A DNA stretch of 28,713 nt. Origin: Hadesarchaea archaeon. GTDB lineage: Archaea; Hadarchaeota; Hadarchaeia; Hadarchaeales; Hadarchaeaceae. Position numbers and translations under genes: made by a program. The notes beneath the pieces are model-generated. The model was given only the letters and a program-made list of their open reading frames with translations, was not told where the DNA came from and searched no databases. Positions 7,680 to 15,358 of this stretch are shown here, piece by piece (positions within the stretch are counted from its first letter, which is position 1; each line of letters opens with the position of its first letter). The stretch spans positions 1 through 28,713 of the forward strand of contig QMWE01000003.1 in NCBI GenBank assembly GCA_003661465.1, written 5' to 3'.

Positions 7680-8258
7680 ATGCTCTTCGTCGTCGAGCAT
7701 TTAGAACCGAAGCTCAGCGAGTGGCTTTACCTCGAGTATTCCCATGCTGCTCAGGCCGTAGGACGAGGAAAACTATTCATAACTAACGTGAAAAACGAAG
7801 AGGAATTTCGCAGACTGTCTAGGACGATACAGGTTAAACGTGAGCGAGTTGGAGAGCTGTTCGAGCAAAGTGAGCTTTTAGTTCTAGACCCTAAGGCAAA
7901 AAATACATTGACTACGGATGACTTCGAAGATAAGAGAGCTGTGGTGATTGGAGGAATATTGGGGGGAGATCCTCCTCTTGGAAGGACAAAGCTACTGACC
8001 AATTCCCTGCCAAAAGCCTCTAGACGAAATATCGGGAGATCTCAATTCTCAATAGACGGGGCGGTTTACGTCGCAGGACAGGTGGAAGCGGGCAAAGCGC
8101 TATACGAGATACCCACCCAAAACGGAATTGAAATCAAAATCACCGATGGACATTCTGTAATCCTGCCTTACGAATATCCTCTTGTAGATGGCAGGCCATT
8201 CATCTCTCCAAAACTTATCGCTTATCTTAAACGTCCCTGGCGTTTAAGCGGTGGGTAA
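7680..8258 (+). CDS. SPOUT-family methyltransferase, Sfm1-like (COG2428/DUF431)
   Basis: This 192-aa protein resembles yeast Sfm1, a SPOUT enzyme that methylates an arginine of ribosomal protein uS3. Shared features are the opening FVVEHLEPKLSEWLYLEYSH, LLVLDPKA, the knot segment VVIGGILGGDPPLGRTKLL, SRRNIGRSQFSIDGAVYVA and LPYEYPLVDGRPFISPKL. The trefoil knot would bind S-adenosylmethionine. Whether the archaeal target is uS3, another protein or RNA is unknown. It starts at ATG 7680, 12 b after the preceding stop with GGTG ahead, so it probably ends the gap-pgk operon. The family assignment is fairly strong; the substrate is inference. Confidence 0.82.
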   Translation: MLFVVEHLEPKLSEWLYLEYSHAAQAVGRGKLFITNVKNEEEFRRLSRTIQVKRERVGELFEQSELLVLDPKAKNTLTTDDFEDKRAVVIGGILGGDPPLGRTKLLTNSLPKASRRNIGRSQFSIDGAVYVAGQVEAGKALYEIPTQNGIEIKITDGHSVILPYEYPLVDGRPFISPKLIAYLKRPWRLSGG

Positions 8259-8283
8259 ATTATCACGTGTAATATGTGGGAGT

Positions 8284-9318
8284 TTAGGTTTGGATATCGA
8301 CGCCGATCTCCTTTGCCAGTTGCTCGAGCTCTTTCCAGACCTCATCGACTATCGGGATTCCTTCACGGATTCTCTTTTCACGCGTTTTTTGTTCAGGTTC
8401 ACCGGGAACCATTATTTCCGTCACGCCCGGTGCCCTTTTCGAACTTTTGATCTGCATTACATACTCGCGAACCTTTGTTTTGAATTCCTCAAGCGAGACA
8501 AATGCCGTTGGATCCATCGCTATCATGAAATCACCTTTTGTGCAGAACCCTCTTACTGGTTCGAGGGTTCCATCAACCTCCTTTCCTACTCCTGCGCTAA
8601 CCAGTGGACCAGCCAGCAATTCTAAAACGAACGCCAGCCCATACCCCTTTGGACCTCCAAACGGACTTAATGCGCCCTTAAGTCCCTCTTTTGGATCAGT
8701 GGTGGGGTTGCCCTCGCTGTCTATCGCCCATCCTTCCGGTATCTTTTGTCCCTTTTTCATCGCATTCACGAGCTTCCCACGCGCCGCCACGCTCATGGCC
8801 ATGTCCAAAAGTATTGGAGGTTCGGTTGGAAACCCCACTGCCAGCGCATTGGTCCCGAGGAATGGTTCGACACCACCCCACGGATGAACCAACGCATCCG
8901 TCGTCGTGGTCACCATTCCTATGAGTCCCTCCCGCATCGCCAGTTCAGCATAATATCCAGCAATTCCGAAGTGGTTGGAATTGAAAACCCCTACTGCCGC
9001 CACCCCCTGCTTTTTCGCTTTCTCAATCGCGAGTCGCATCGCACATGTCGCGACGTAGTGGCCAAGACCATGACCTCCATCCACAAGGGCGGTGGCCGGC
9101 GTCTCCCTAACCACCTTCACGCTGGCGTTAGAAACTATCGTCCCTCGTCTCAAAGCACGTAGGATATAGGGCAAACGAAGCAAACCGTGAGAGGCGAGTC
9201 CCCGAAGATCACCTTCCGTCAAGACCTCCGCAGTGGCATTTGCCTCATCCTCGCTCACGTTCAACGCTAGGAGCAACTTGCGTATGACCTTTTTTTCTTG
9301 TTCTGGCTTCAGGATCAT
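8284..9318 (-). CDS. Malate/L-sulfolactate dehydrogenase family protein (Ldh2/ComC type)
   Basis: This 344-aa NAD(P)-dependent 2-hydroxyacid dehydrogenase belongs to the Ldh_2 family, which is unrelated to classical LDH/MDH. Landmarks are EGDLRGLASHGLLRLPYIL, DGGHGLGHY, NSNHFGIAGYY with the catalytic His, PWGGVEPFLGTNALAVGFPT, and a glycine-rich FGGPKGYGLAFVLELL. Archaeal members act as malate dehydrogenase or as sulfolactate dehydrogenase in coenzyme M synthesis. Motifs do not separate these, and no coenzyme M genes are nearby. The start ATG 9318 has GGAG 5-6 b upstream. It lies 39 b behind the unknown 111-aa gene on the same strand. Confidence 0.9.
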   Translation of the reverse strand: MILKPEQEKKVIRKLLLALNVSEDEANATAEVLTEGDLRGLASHGLLRLPYILRALRRGTIVSNASVKVVRETPATALVDGGHGLGHYVATCAMRLAIEKAKKQGVAAVGVFNSNHFGIAGYYAELAMREGLIGMVTTTTDALVHPWGGVEPFLGTNALAVGFPTEPPILLDMAMSVAARGKLVNAMKKGQKIPEGWAIDSEGNPTTDPKEGLKGALSPFGGPKGYGLAFVLELLAGPLVSAGVGKEVDGTLEPVRGFCTKGDFMIAMDPTAFVSLEEFKTKVREYVMQIKSSKRAPGVTEIMVPGEPEQKTREKRIREGIPIVDEVWKELEQLAKEIGVDIQT

Positions 9319-9357
9319 CTAGACTCCAAGCTCATCTCGAATGCGTGACTTAAAATC

Positions 9358-9693
9358 TCATCGCCGTATCCGGGCAAAGCGTTTTCCACCGCGCAACAAT
9401 ATCTCTTCCCCCCCGTTGCGTTCATCGTATATTATCCAAGTCAGACGTGGTGTCGCTCGAGACATAGACCTCAACACGGATAGCAGACGTGATCTATCCT
9501 CATCGTTCCGCATGCGGGAAAACCCCCAACGGGCTCCCTTTGGTTCCATTCCGTTCAATATACATGATTTCGGCCAGAGTTTGACGCGTTCCATGAAGTT
9601 CCGGTGTTCGTTGAAATGGTTTTTGATTCGGTGTAGTGCTTGGAGCTCTTCTTGTGCAACGGCTTCGAGTGTCTGATAGTGAACCAGCCTCAT
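9358..9693 (-). CDS. Unknown small basic protein, 111 aa
   Basis: I do not recognise this protein. It is rich in Arg, Lys and His, with no membrane segment, no cysteine cluster (a single Cys) and no obvious nucleotide motif. The N-terminal half is predicted helical (QTLEAVAQEELQALHRIKNH); the C-terminal half looks like strands (LTWIIYDER, EEILLRGGKRFARIRR). The gene is supported by context: the ATG at 9693 has GGAGGT immediately ahead, and a TATA box (CTTTTTAAATTACC on the minus strand) sits about 30-40 b upstream. An equally long frame on the opposite strand lacks such signals. It precedes the Ldh2-type dehydrogenase and is probably co-transcribed with it. Confidence 0.7.
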   Translation of the reverse strand: MRLVHYQTLEAVAQEELQALHRIKNHFNEHRNFMERVKLWPKSCILNGMEPKGARWGFSRMRNDEDRSRLLSVLRSMSRATPRLTWIIYDERNGGEEILLRGGKRFARIRR

Positions 9694-9721
9694 TTACCTC
9701 CGTTGAGGATTTGCGAGAGGG

Positions 9722-9734
9722 TAATTTAAAAAGG
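9722..9734 (-). promoter_or_regulatory. TATA box for the 111-aa gene
   Basis: On the minus strand, CCTTTTTAAATTA lies so that transcription would begin near 9702-9705, just upstream of the GGAGGT ribosome site and ATG at 9693. It is A/T-rich in an otherwise mixed region. Confidence 0.55.
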
Positions 9735-9767
9735 AAAAAACGAGGGGTCGTCCCAAGGCGGATGTTG

Positions 9768-9789
9768 GTTTTAATATCAGCCAAGCTGA
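9768..9789 (+). promoter_or_regulatory. TATA box and adjoining inverted repeat upstream of the VIT1-like gene
   Basis: GGTTTTAATA acts as a plausible TATA box for the gene starting at 9811 (predicted start near 9798). It is followed directly by TCAGC-CAA-GCTGA (9777-9789), a perfect 5-b inverted repeat that lies between the TATA box and the expected transcription start. This is where an archaeal repressor would block polymerase. The repeat is seen; the regulatory role is inference. Confidence 0.45.
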
Positions 9790-9810
9790 CATTAAAGCCG
9801 AGAGAAGCTT

Positions 9811-10341
9811 ATGAGCAGGTATCATATTCGTGGCCTGATAGATGGTTCTCTATCAACACTGGGGATAGTCATCGGCGCCAGTATCGTCATCGGACTCAGC
9901 TCGGAAGCGACGAGAATTATAATATCAGCTGGAATCGGAGGTGGGATCGCGAACGGGCTTTCAAACATCCTTGGCGCGTTTGCAGCCGAAAAAACAGTTG
10001 CCTACAAGAAATTGGAAAAAATAGAGCGAGCGATGCTTAAACGCGGTGCGATTCGAAATAGCAGACAATACAAAAAAACTGAAAGAGTGGTGTTATCCAG
10101 TGGCATAGCAGACGGGTTAGCTACAATCGGTGGATCGATGATCCCCGTGTTACCATTTTTCATTTTACCTGCGATCTTAGCGTTAGAATGGTCTGTAGCT
10201 ATCACCTTGGCACTATTTTTCGCCATAGGAGCGTACATCGGTAAGATATCCAGGGAAAACCTCCTTCTCTCCGGCTTCAAGATGGTGGTATTCGCCGGAC
10301 TGACAGCTGGAGCTGCGGTTCTCGTGAAGATGCTTATTTAA
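9811..10341 (+). CDS. VIT1/CCC1-like membrane protein (TIGR00267-type)
   Basis: This 176-aa integral membrane protein has two hydrophobic helices at the N-terminus (GSLSTLGIVIGASIVIG and an AGIGGGIANGLSNILGAFAAE segment), a charged cytoplasmic stretch at about residues 55-90, and three helices at the C-terminus. RGLIDGSLSTLGIVIGAS and the NGLSNxxGAFxAE pattern match the VIT1/CCC1 iron/manganese transporter superfamily, in particular the short archaeal TIGR00267 branch. The family is known for moving Fe2+ or Mn2+ out of the cytosol; the metal here is unproven. The promoter region carries an inverted repeat. Its last bases overlap the tail of the convergent UPF0248 gene by 8 b. Confidence 0.8.
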   Translation: MSRYHIRGLIDGSLSTLGIVIGASIVIGLSSEATRIIISAGIGGGIANGLSNILGAFAAEKTVAYKKLEKIERAMLKRGAIRNSRQYKKTERVVLSSGIADGLATIGGSMIPVLPFFILPAILALEWSVAITLALFFAIGAYIGKISRENLLLSGFKMVVFAGLTAGAAVLVKMLI

Positions 10342-10597
10342 GAGATGATTTTTGCCAGAGAATCCTGCCAAATGCCTCTATTTTCAGGATGCGGTGATAT
10401 GGTATCTCAACTTCTCCCTCAGGTGTGACCAAGTACATGAATCCCCGGTCGAGTTTGGTTATCTTAGAACCCTCAACAACATATTTGTCGCCCGGAGCAC
10501 CTCTGTGGAGAATGGTCACCTTAGCGTCTCGAAGTCCATTTGTTCTCCCCCACTTTAATCCATTCAAGATTTCTCGAGGTCCCACGGAGCTCACCAT
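10334..10597 (-). CDS. UPF0248 / DUF504 (MJ1316-like) RNA-repair-associated small protein
   Basis: This 87-aa protein matches the DUF504/UPF0248 family: LNGLKWGR at the start, a central RGAPGDKYVVEGSKITKLDRGFMYL and IPYHRILKIE near the end. The family is a small beta-rich domain that also occurs fused to RNA-processing enzymes in eukaryotes and is annotated as an RNA repair domain; its activity is not settled. The ATG at 10597 directly abuts the stop of the MBL gene (TGAATG), so translation is coupled. It is the last gene of a three-gene minus-strand operon. Confidence 0.82.
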   Translation of the reverse strand: MVSSVGPREILNGLKWGRTNGLRDAKVTILHRGAPGDKYVVEGSKITKLDRGFMYLVTPEGEVEIPYHRILKIEAFGRILWQKSSLK

Positions 10598-11266
10598 TCA
10601 ACCGAGTGTATCTTTGGTTTGAGAGTCCACATATTTGATGGCGTCCAAAACATGTTTCTTCGCGTTTTTTTCCTCATATGGCCCGTGCCCCGGGAACAGC
10701 CCATCGATGTCAAGCTCTGACAGCCGTCGTAACGATACAGCTAAGGTCTCGGCATCACTGGTGGGGAGATCCGTTCTTCCTACACCCCCACAAAAAAGGG
10801 TATCCCCTGAGAACAGAAGCTTCCGCCTTCGCTCATAAAAACAAACGCTTCCCATCGTGTGGCCCGGAGTATGGATCACCTCAAGTATAAGCTCTCCAAG
10901 CTTGATATGATCCCCATCCCGGAGCTCTACGCTTACCTCCACAGGCTCAAGCTTCTTGCCAAAGAAGCTTCCTGCAAGGGTGATTATTTGGTCACCACTC
11001 CTGATCAGGTCGGCTTCTAACTCATGAACAGCCACATCACAGTCCGCGAGCATGAAAAAATCTTTGTCTCCCCCCGTATGGTCATAATGGCAATGAGTGT
11101 TCAAAAGAAGTTCCACGTCTTCAGGATTCACGCCAAGCTTTTTCATGTTCCGAGCGACCACCCCAAATTTCATTCCAGTTCCGGCATCTATCAGGGTTAT
11201 GACATCATCGATGAGCAGGTAAATGTTTGAGTCAAAACCCACACCACCTATCTGATGGACCCGCAT
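10598..11266 (-). CDS. Metallo-beta-lactamase fold hydrolase, glyoxalase II-like
   Basis: This 222-aa protein has all the zinc motifs of the MBL fold: THCHYDHTGGD (HxHxDH), the central HTPGHTMGS histidine, LFSGDTLFCGG aspartate, and the late FPGHGPYEEKN histidine. The short length and the GGVGRTDLP segment fit the glyoxalase II/YcbL group that hydrolyses thioesters or related compounds, but the substrate is not identifiable. The start ATG 11266 has GAGGTAA about 9 b upstream. It lies 18 b after the PflX-like radical SAM gene and abuts UPF0248. Confidence 0.9.
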   Translation of the reverse strand: MRVHQIGGVGFDSNIYLLIDDVITLIDAGTGMKFGVVARNMKKLGVNPEDVELLLNTHCHYDHTGGDKDFFMLADCDVAVHELEADLIRSGDQIITLAGSFFGKKLEPVEVSVELRDGDHIKLGELILEVIHTPGHTMGSVCFYERRRKLLFSGDTLFCGGVGRTDLPTSDAETLAVSLRRLSELDIDGLFPGHGPYEEKNAKKHVLDAIKYVDSQTKDTLG

Positions 11267-11284
11267 GAAAAGTTACCTCGATCA

Positions 11285-12388
11285 TTAGTTTGATGATTCC
11301 ATATTTCTTAACCCGGCCTCCTCAGCCGCTCTCAACGCCTCCTCATACTCACTTTTAGTTATGCGCCGGTCGATCTCCTTGTACTCTCCAGCTTTGTAAC
11401 AGGGGTGGTATTGATCCATCACGTTGACCCTGACCATTTGGTTGAGATTATCAGCTATCCACTTTAAAATGGGTTTCGTGCAACATTCCAAGTGGCCAGG
11501 CATGACCAAGTGCCTAATTATGAGTTCGGAGTCCAAAAAAGCGAGTTTGTGGTTTCTCGCGACCACCTCGAAATACCGGGGGACTTTCGAATACCGATGA
11601 GCACACTCATTGGTTCCCCATTTGAAGTCTGTGAGATATACGTCCTGTGTTCCGGAAAGTAACCTCGCCGTTTCTGGAGTGTAATACATATTGGAATTCC
11701 ATACCGAGCTGAGATTTGCTTCACATTCGTTCAGTGCTTCCAAGATCGTGTGAAGATTCGGATCGGGGTTTCCTCCGACAAAATTGACGTTCCTCGCCCC
11801 ATTCTTTTTCGCGTTTTCCATGAGCTTGGCTATCATTCTCGGTGAGACCTCAACGCCGGACTCCGGATACTGAGAGATATCCCAGTTCTGGCAAAAAACA
11901 CACTTAAACGTGCAGCCACTGAAGAAAATAGTGTAAGATGGAACCAGCACACCTTCCTCTCCATAGTGCATAAATTCTGATGCCACCCGGGACCTTCCCA
12001 CCCCACATATACCTCGTTCTCCAACCGTCCTGTCGACACCGCACCGGTGTTCACAAAAATGGCACGATCTCACGATGCGCTTTGCTAACTCTACCTTCAA
12101 ATCGAGCAGAGAGACATCTGGTCTATCCAATTCATCCAATTTTATCTCGCCTGCATCGATACGCGAAAGTAGCATGCGAAACTCCTTCATACCTTGTTCA
12201 TGCTCCTGCCAGAGTTCATCATCCTCAGCGGATAGATCGATGTTTGCCTCAACACGTTTGCACACCATAAAGCGCGCCGGGAGTTTACCTGAAGCCACGG
12301 ATAGATAGCGTCCCAAAGACATGCGCGCTTTCTCATCGTGAATCGCCCTTACGGCGTCAGGTCTGAAAATTCTCCACAGTTTGGCCAC
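11285..12388 (-). CDS. Radical SAM protein, PflX family (COG1313)
   Basis: This 367-aa radical SAM protein resembles pyruvate formate-lyase activating enzymes of the PflX branch. The cluster motif C-x3-C-x2-C is at Cys159, 163 and 166 (FFSGCTFKCVFCQNWDIS). It is preceded by a second cysteine set, Cys109-x2-112-x3-116 and Cys128, typical of COG1313. NFVGGNPDPNLHTILEAL and VYLTDFKWG are barrel segments. Function within the family is unproven, and no glycyl radical enzyme is near. The first about 100 residues exceed the usual PflX length. The frame opens at GTG 12388, but the likely TATA box sits only about 14 b upstream, so ATG 12322 may be the true start. Confidence 0.85.
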   Translation of the reverse strand: MAKLWRIFRPDAVRAIHDEKARMSLGRYLSVASGKLPARFMVCKRVEANIDLSAEDDELWQEHEQGMKEFRMLLSRIDAGEIKLDELDRPDVSLLDLKVELAKRIVRSCHFCEHRCGVDRTVGERGICGVGRSRVASEFMHYGEEGVLVPSYTIFFSGCTFKCVFCQNWDISQYPESGVEVSPRMIAKLMENAKKNGARNVNFVGGNPDPNLHTILEALNECEANLSSVWNSNMYYTPETARLLSGTQDVYLTDFKWGTNECAHRYSKVPRYFEVVARNHKLAFLDSELIIRHLVMPGHLECCTKPILKWIADNLNQMVRVNVMDQYHPCYKAGEYKEIDRRITKSEYEEALRAAEEAGLRNMESSN

Positions 12389-12396
12389 CCGTACAT

Positions 12397-12408
12397 ATTT
12401 TTTAAATC
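12397..12408. promoter_or_regulatory. Shared TATA element between the PflX-like gene and prs
   Basis: ATTTTTTAAATC reads as a TATA box on the plus strand and, in reverse (GATTTAAAAAAT), on the minus strand. Transcription would begin near 12428 for prs and near 12376 for the radical SAM gene. Both positions lie inside the longest open frames (GTG 12412 and GTG 12388), which argues that neither of those two GTG codons is used. Confidence 0.5.
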
Positions 12409-12432
12409 TGGGTGCTAAAGATTTGCGCGGGG

Positions 12433-13302
12433 ATAAAGCTGATAGTCATAGCAGGTTCAGCCTCGCCCAGACTTTCGGCCCGAGTGGCAAGAGAACTCGA
12501 GTGTGAACTAATCAAACCTGTGGTGAAGCGATTTCCGGACGGAGAATTTTATGTCAGGATCGAGGCAGAGCTGAGGGGAGAGCACGTGGTGGTGGTTCAG
12601 TCCACGTGTAGCCCACAAAATGATAATTTGATCGAGCTCTGTTTTTTGATAGGAGCCGCTAGAGATCTCGGAGCAAAGCGTGTCACGTCATTTGTACCAT
12701 ACCTTGCCTACGCACGGCAGGATAAACGGTTCAAGGCTGGAGAAGCTGTGAGCGTCAGCACGGTCTGTAAGCTGATAGAAGCGGCCGGGGCCACCGATTT
12801 CGTAACGATTGATGTCCATCACGATGAGGTGATGAGAAACTTTTCGATACCTGCCTACAGCCTCACCGCTATGCCACTCCTAGGTCAGCATCTCAACAAG
12901 CTCAAGCTCAGAGACCCTGTAGTTTTGGGTGCAGATAAAGGCTCGATAGACCGGGCTAAACGAGTTTCGCTAGAGATGGGAGCAGAACATGATTATCTGG
13001 AAAAGAAAAGGATAAGCCCAAGAAATGTGGTTGTAAAACCAAAACGTCTGAATGTGCTCAATCGTGATGTGGTTATAGTAGATGACATTATAAGCACGGG
13101 GGGGACGATCATCGAAGCAGTTAGGATGCTCAAACGTCAAAAAGCCCGCAGGATTTACGCCGCCTGTACCCACCCGGTTCTCGTTGGAAAAGCGCTTCAG
13201 AAGATAAAAATCGCGGGGGTAAAGAACATCATATCCACCGATACCATCGAGCATCCGGTGAGTAGGGTATCTGTAGCCCCCCTCATCACGGATGTCCTTT
13301 GA
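12433..13302 (+). CDS. prs: Ribose-phosphate pyrophosphokinase (PRPP synthetase)
   Basis: This protein of about 290 aa makes PRPP from ribose 5-phosphate and ATP for nucleotide and histidine synthesis. It shows VKRFPDGEFYVRI, VVVVQST, YARQDKRFKAGEAVS, the metal-binding TIDVHHDEV, and the PRPP loop VVIVDDIISTGGTI. It lacks an inactive second regulatory partner nearby. The start is odd: homologues begin 'M-I-V-(I/V)-(A/S)-G-S', which aligns with the codons at 12433-12450 (ATA AAG CTG ATA GTC ATA). The only canonical start in frame is GTG 12412, only about 10 b past the TATA box. I list the ATA; CTG 12439 is equally possible. It is followed by the tRNA methyltransferase gene after 12 b. Confidence 0.93.
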   Translation: MKLIVIAGSASPRLSARVARELECELIKPVVKRFPDGEFYVRIEAELRGEHVVVVQSTCSPQNDNLIELCFLIGAARDLGAKRVTSFVPYLAYARQDKRFKAGEAVSVSTVCKLIEAAGATDFVTIDVHHDEVMRNFSIPAYSLTAMPLLGQHLNKLKLRDPVVLGADKGSIDRAKRVSLEMGAEHDYLEKKRISPRNVVVKPKRLNVLNRDVVIVDDIISTGGTIIEAVRMLKRQKARRIYAACTHPVLVGKALQKIKIAGVKNIISTDTIEHPVSRVSVAPLITDVL

Positions 13303-13314
13303 AAGGTGCTCACC

Positions 13315-14352
13315 GTGCAAAGATTGATGTTTGTGCTTTCTGGTGAACATCCGACACTTCCAGCCGCTGAGGCCACAGCCGCCATCCAAGCTGAACATAG
13401 AGCTTACAGGGTGGTGGAACAACTCGGCCAAGTCCTGATCGCCGAGACCAAAGCGGATCCCAAATCCCTCGCATCTCGCTTGGCGATGTGTAGGGGGATA
13501 TGCAGTCACCTATGCACCTCCAATGCTACTGAGGAGGAAATACTCGAATCAATTAGCAGTTCCGATGTTGTCGACCTCATCCCACACGGAAAGAGCTTCG
13601 CGGTCCACATCAAACGTGTCAAGAAGAGCGCCCCAAACATCGACACGATCGGTCTTTCGAAAAAAATAGCCGAACTCATAGGCAGTGAGATAGAGTTCAA
13701 GGTGGACCTGACACATCCCGATGTGGAGCTTTTGGGAGTACTTACTGGAGAACAGTGCGTGCTTGGCATAACTATCGCACGGGTGGACAGAAGCCAATTC
13801 AAAAGACGCCGTCCTAGCAGAAGACCGGTGTTTCATCCCAGCACACTGCCGGCAGACCTCGCCAGATGCATGGTCAACTTGGCCAGGACTCCGCGGAACG
13901 GGACCCTCGTGGACCCATTTTGCGGCGTGGGTGGGATTCTCATCGAAGGAGGACTCATTGGAGCTAAAATAATTGGCATCGATATCGAACGGGAGATGAT
14001 AGAGGGAACCCGCCGTAATTTAGAGGCTCACGGAATAAGGGAGTTCCAGCTCATGGTGGGGGATGCTCGCAAACTTCCAGCCGTGGAGGCCGACTCCATC
14101 GTCACGGATCCGCCGTACGGCAGGCAGGCGACGACAGCCGGAGCCACTCTGGAAAACCTGTACAGGGAGGCGCTCCCCTCGATGGCCGAGATTCTCAAAC
14201 AAAGAGGGTATCTGTGTATAACCTCTCCAGCAGAACTTGAGCTGGAAGAGCTCGCCAGCGCCTCGGGGTTCAGGATAATCGAGCGTCACGAACAGAGGGT
14301 ACACCGCAGCCTCACTCGACGGATTTACGTGTTTAGGAGGAAAAAGGGATGA
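13315..14352 (+). CDS. tRNA (guanine-N2) methyltransferase, Trm-G10/Trm11 type with THUMP domain
   Basis: This protein of about 345 aa has an N-terminal THUMP-like RNA-binding region (about 45-160) and a C-terminal Rossmann methyltransferase domain. The SAM loop is LVDPFCGVGGILIEGGLIGA with an acidic GIDIE after the second strand; the catalytic motif TDPPYGR is the N2-guanine/N6-adenine type. Archaeal members dimethylate G10 of tRNA. The frame opens at GTG 13306, but AAGGTG (13303-13308) is spaced 6 b from GTG 13315, which I prefer. It ends with an ATGA overlap into RNase Z, consistent with a tRNA-maturation pair. Confidence 0.9.
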   Translation: MQRLMFVLSGEHPTLPAAEATAAIQAEHRAYRVVEQLGQVLIAETKADPKSLASRLAMCRGICSHLCTSNATEEEILESISSSDVVDLIPHGKSFAVHIKRVKKSAPNIDTIGLSKKIAELIGSEIEFKVDLTHPDVELLGVLTGEQCVLGITIARVDRSQFKRRRPSRRPVFHPSTLPADLARCMVNLARTPRNGTLVDPFCGVGGILIEGGLIGAKIIGIDIEREMIEGTRRNLEAHGIREFQLMVGDARKLPAVEADSIVTDPPYGRQATTAGATLENLYREALPSMAEILKQRGYLCITSPAELELEELASASGFRIIERHEQRVHRSLTRRIYVFRRKKG

Positions 14353-15260
14353 AACTAATTTTTCTCGGAACCAGCGGGAGCATTCCCACCGCCAAACGGG
14401 GGCTGCCCGCTATAGCGATAAGACGTGAAGGAGAACTTCTCCTGTTCGATGTAGGTGAAGGGACGCAGAGACAGATGACGTTCGCGAACCTAAGCCCGAT
14501 GAAACTCAGCGCCATATTCATAACTCACCTCCACGGAGACCATTTTCTCGGACTAGATGGCCTCATCCAGACTATGTCGCTGATGGGTCGCGAGAAAAAA
14601 CTTGACATCTACTGCCCGAGCGGAGAAGGCAACAGAATTCGAAATTACCTCCATATACCCCACTACACGCTCACTTTCGACGTGAACATCCATGAACTTG
14701 AAGATGGAGAAGAAATTCGCCGTAAGGGTTATCGAATTTTGGCTTCAGACGCCGCTCACTCGGTCCGAGCCATAGCATATGCGTTGATCGAAGATGATCG
14801 TCCTGGACGTTTTGATCCAGAGAGGGCCATGGCCCTTGGAGTCAAGCCTGGTCCGGATTTTTCTAGGCTTCAGGCAGGAGAGACCATAAGAACAGGAGAT
14901 GGCAGGAAGGTAAAACCAGAGGACGTGATGGGCCCCCCCAGGCCCGGAAGAAAAGTGGTGTACGTTGGGGATACCAAACCCTCGGAAAAAATAGTGGAAC
15001 TGGCCAAAAATGCCGATGTGCTCATTCATGAGTGCACACTTTCCGACGAGCTCGCAGACAAGGCTGAGGAAAATATGCATTCCACCCCAAGCGGAGCGGC
15101 AGATGTCGCAAGACGCGCCGGAGTGGGGAAGCTCGTGCTCTTTCACATAAGCCCAAGATATGAAGATGAGGAAGTGCTTTTGAGACAGGCGAGACGGATA
15201 TTTCAGAATACAGTGGTATCCCATGATCTGATGACCATAGATATCCCTCTAAAAGGGTAA
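14349..15260 (+). CDS. rnz: Ribonuclease Z (tRNA 3' endonuclease)
   Basis: This 303-aa protein cuts the 3' trailer from tRNA precursors. It begins MKLIFLGTSGSIPTAKRGLP and has the zinc motif ITHLHGDHFLG (His60, His62, Asp64, His65), RILASDAAHSV with the next His, YVGDTKPSEKIVELAKNADVLIHECT, an HSTPSGAADVARRAG segment and the final FHISPRYED. The GPPRPGRK region matches the flexible arm/exosite area of the family. Length is standard for the short RNase Z. It overlaps the upstream methyltransferase by 4 b (ATGA). Confidence 0.96.
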   Translation: MKLIFLGTSGSIPTAKRGLPAIAIRREGELLLFDVGEGTQRQMTFANLSPMKLSAIFITHLHGDHFLGLDGLIQTMSLMGREKKLDIYCPSGEGNRIRNYLHIPHYTLTFDVNIHELEDGEEIRRKGYRILASDAAHSVRAIAYALIEDDRPGRFDPERAMALGVKPGPDFSRLQAGETIRTGDGRKVKPEDVMGPPRPGRKVVYVGDTKPSEKIVELAKNADVLIHECTLSDELADKAEENMHSTPSGAADVARRAGVGKLVLFHISPRYEDEEVLLRQARRIFQNTVVSHDLMTIDIPLKG

Positions 15261-15358
15261 CCGGGCTCGGCATGAAGGTTAGCTCATCTCCTATCGCATA
15301 ACCCTCTTTTCGTCATTGCCCATCTCCTTTTGAGCTGAAGAGTTTTCTAACTTTCGGT

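Noticed and set aside
9341..9676. Plus-strand frame of 111 codons opposite the unknown minus-strand gene
   Set aside because: It has no ribosome site or TATA box at its start, while the minus-strand frame has both.
12970..13509. Minus-strand frame of 179 codons over prs and the tRNA methyltransferase gene
   Set aside because: It crosses the junction of two conserved plus-strand genes and has no family features.
15261..15358. Gap between rnz and the deaminase gene as a possible RNA gene
   Set aside because: It is only 98 b between convergent genes, with pyrimidine-rich patches but no stable stem; most likely a shared termination region.
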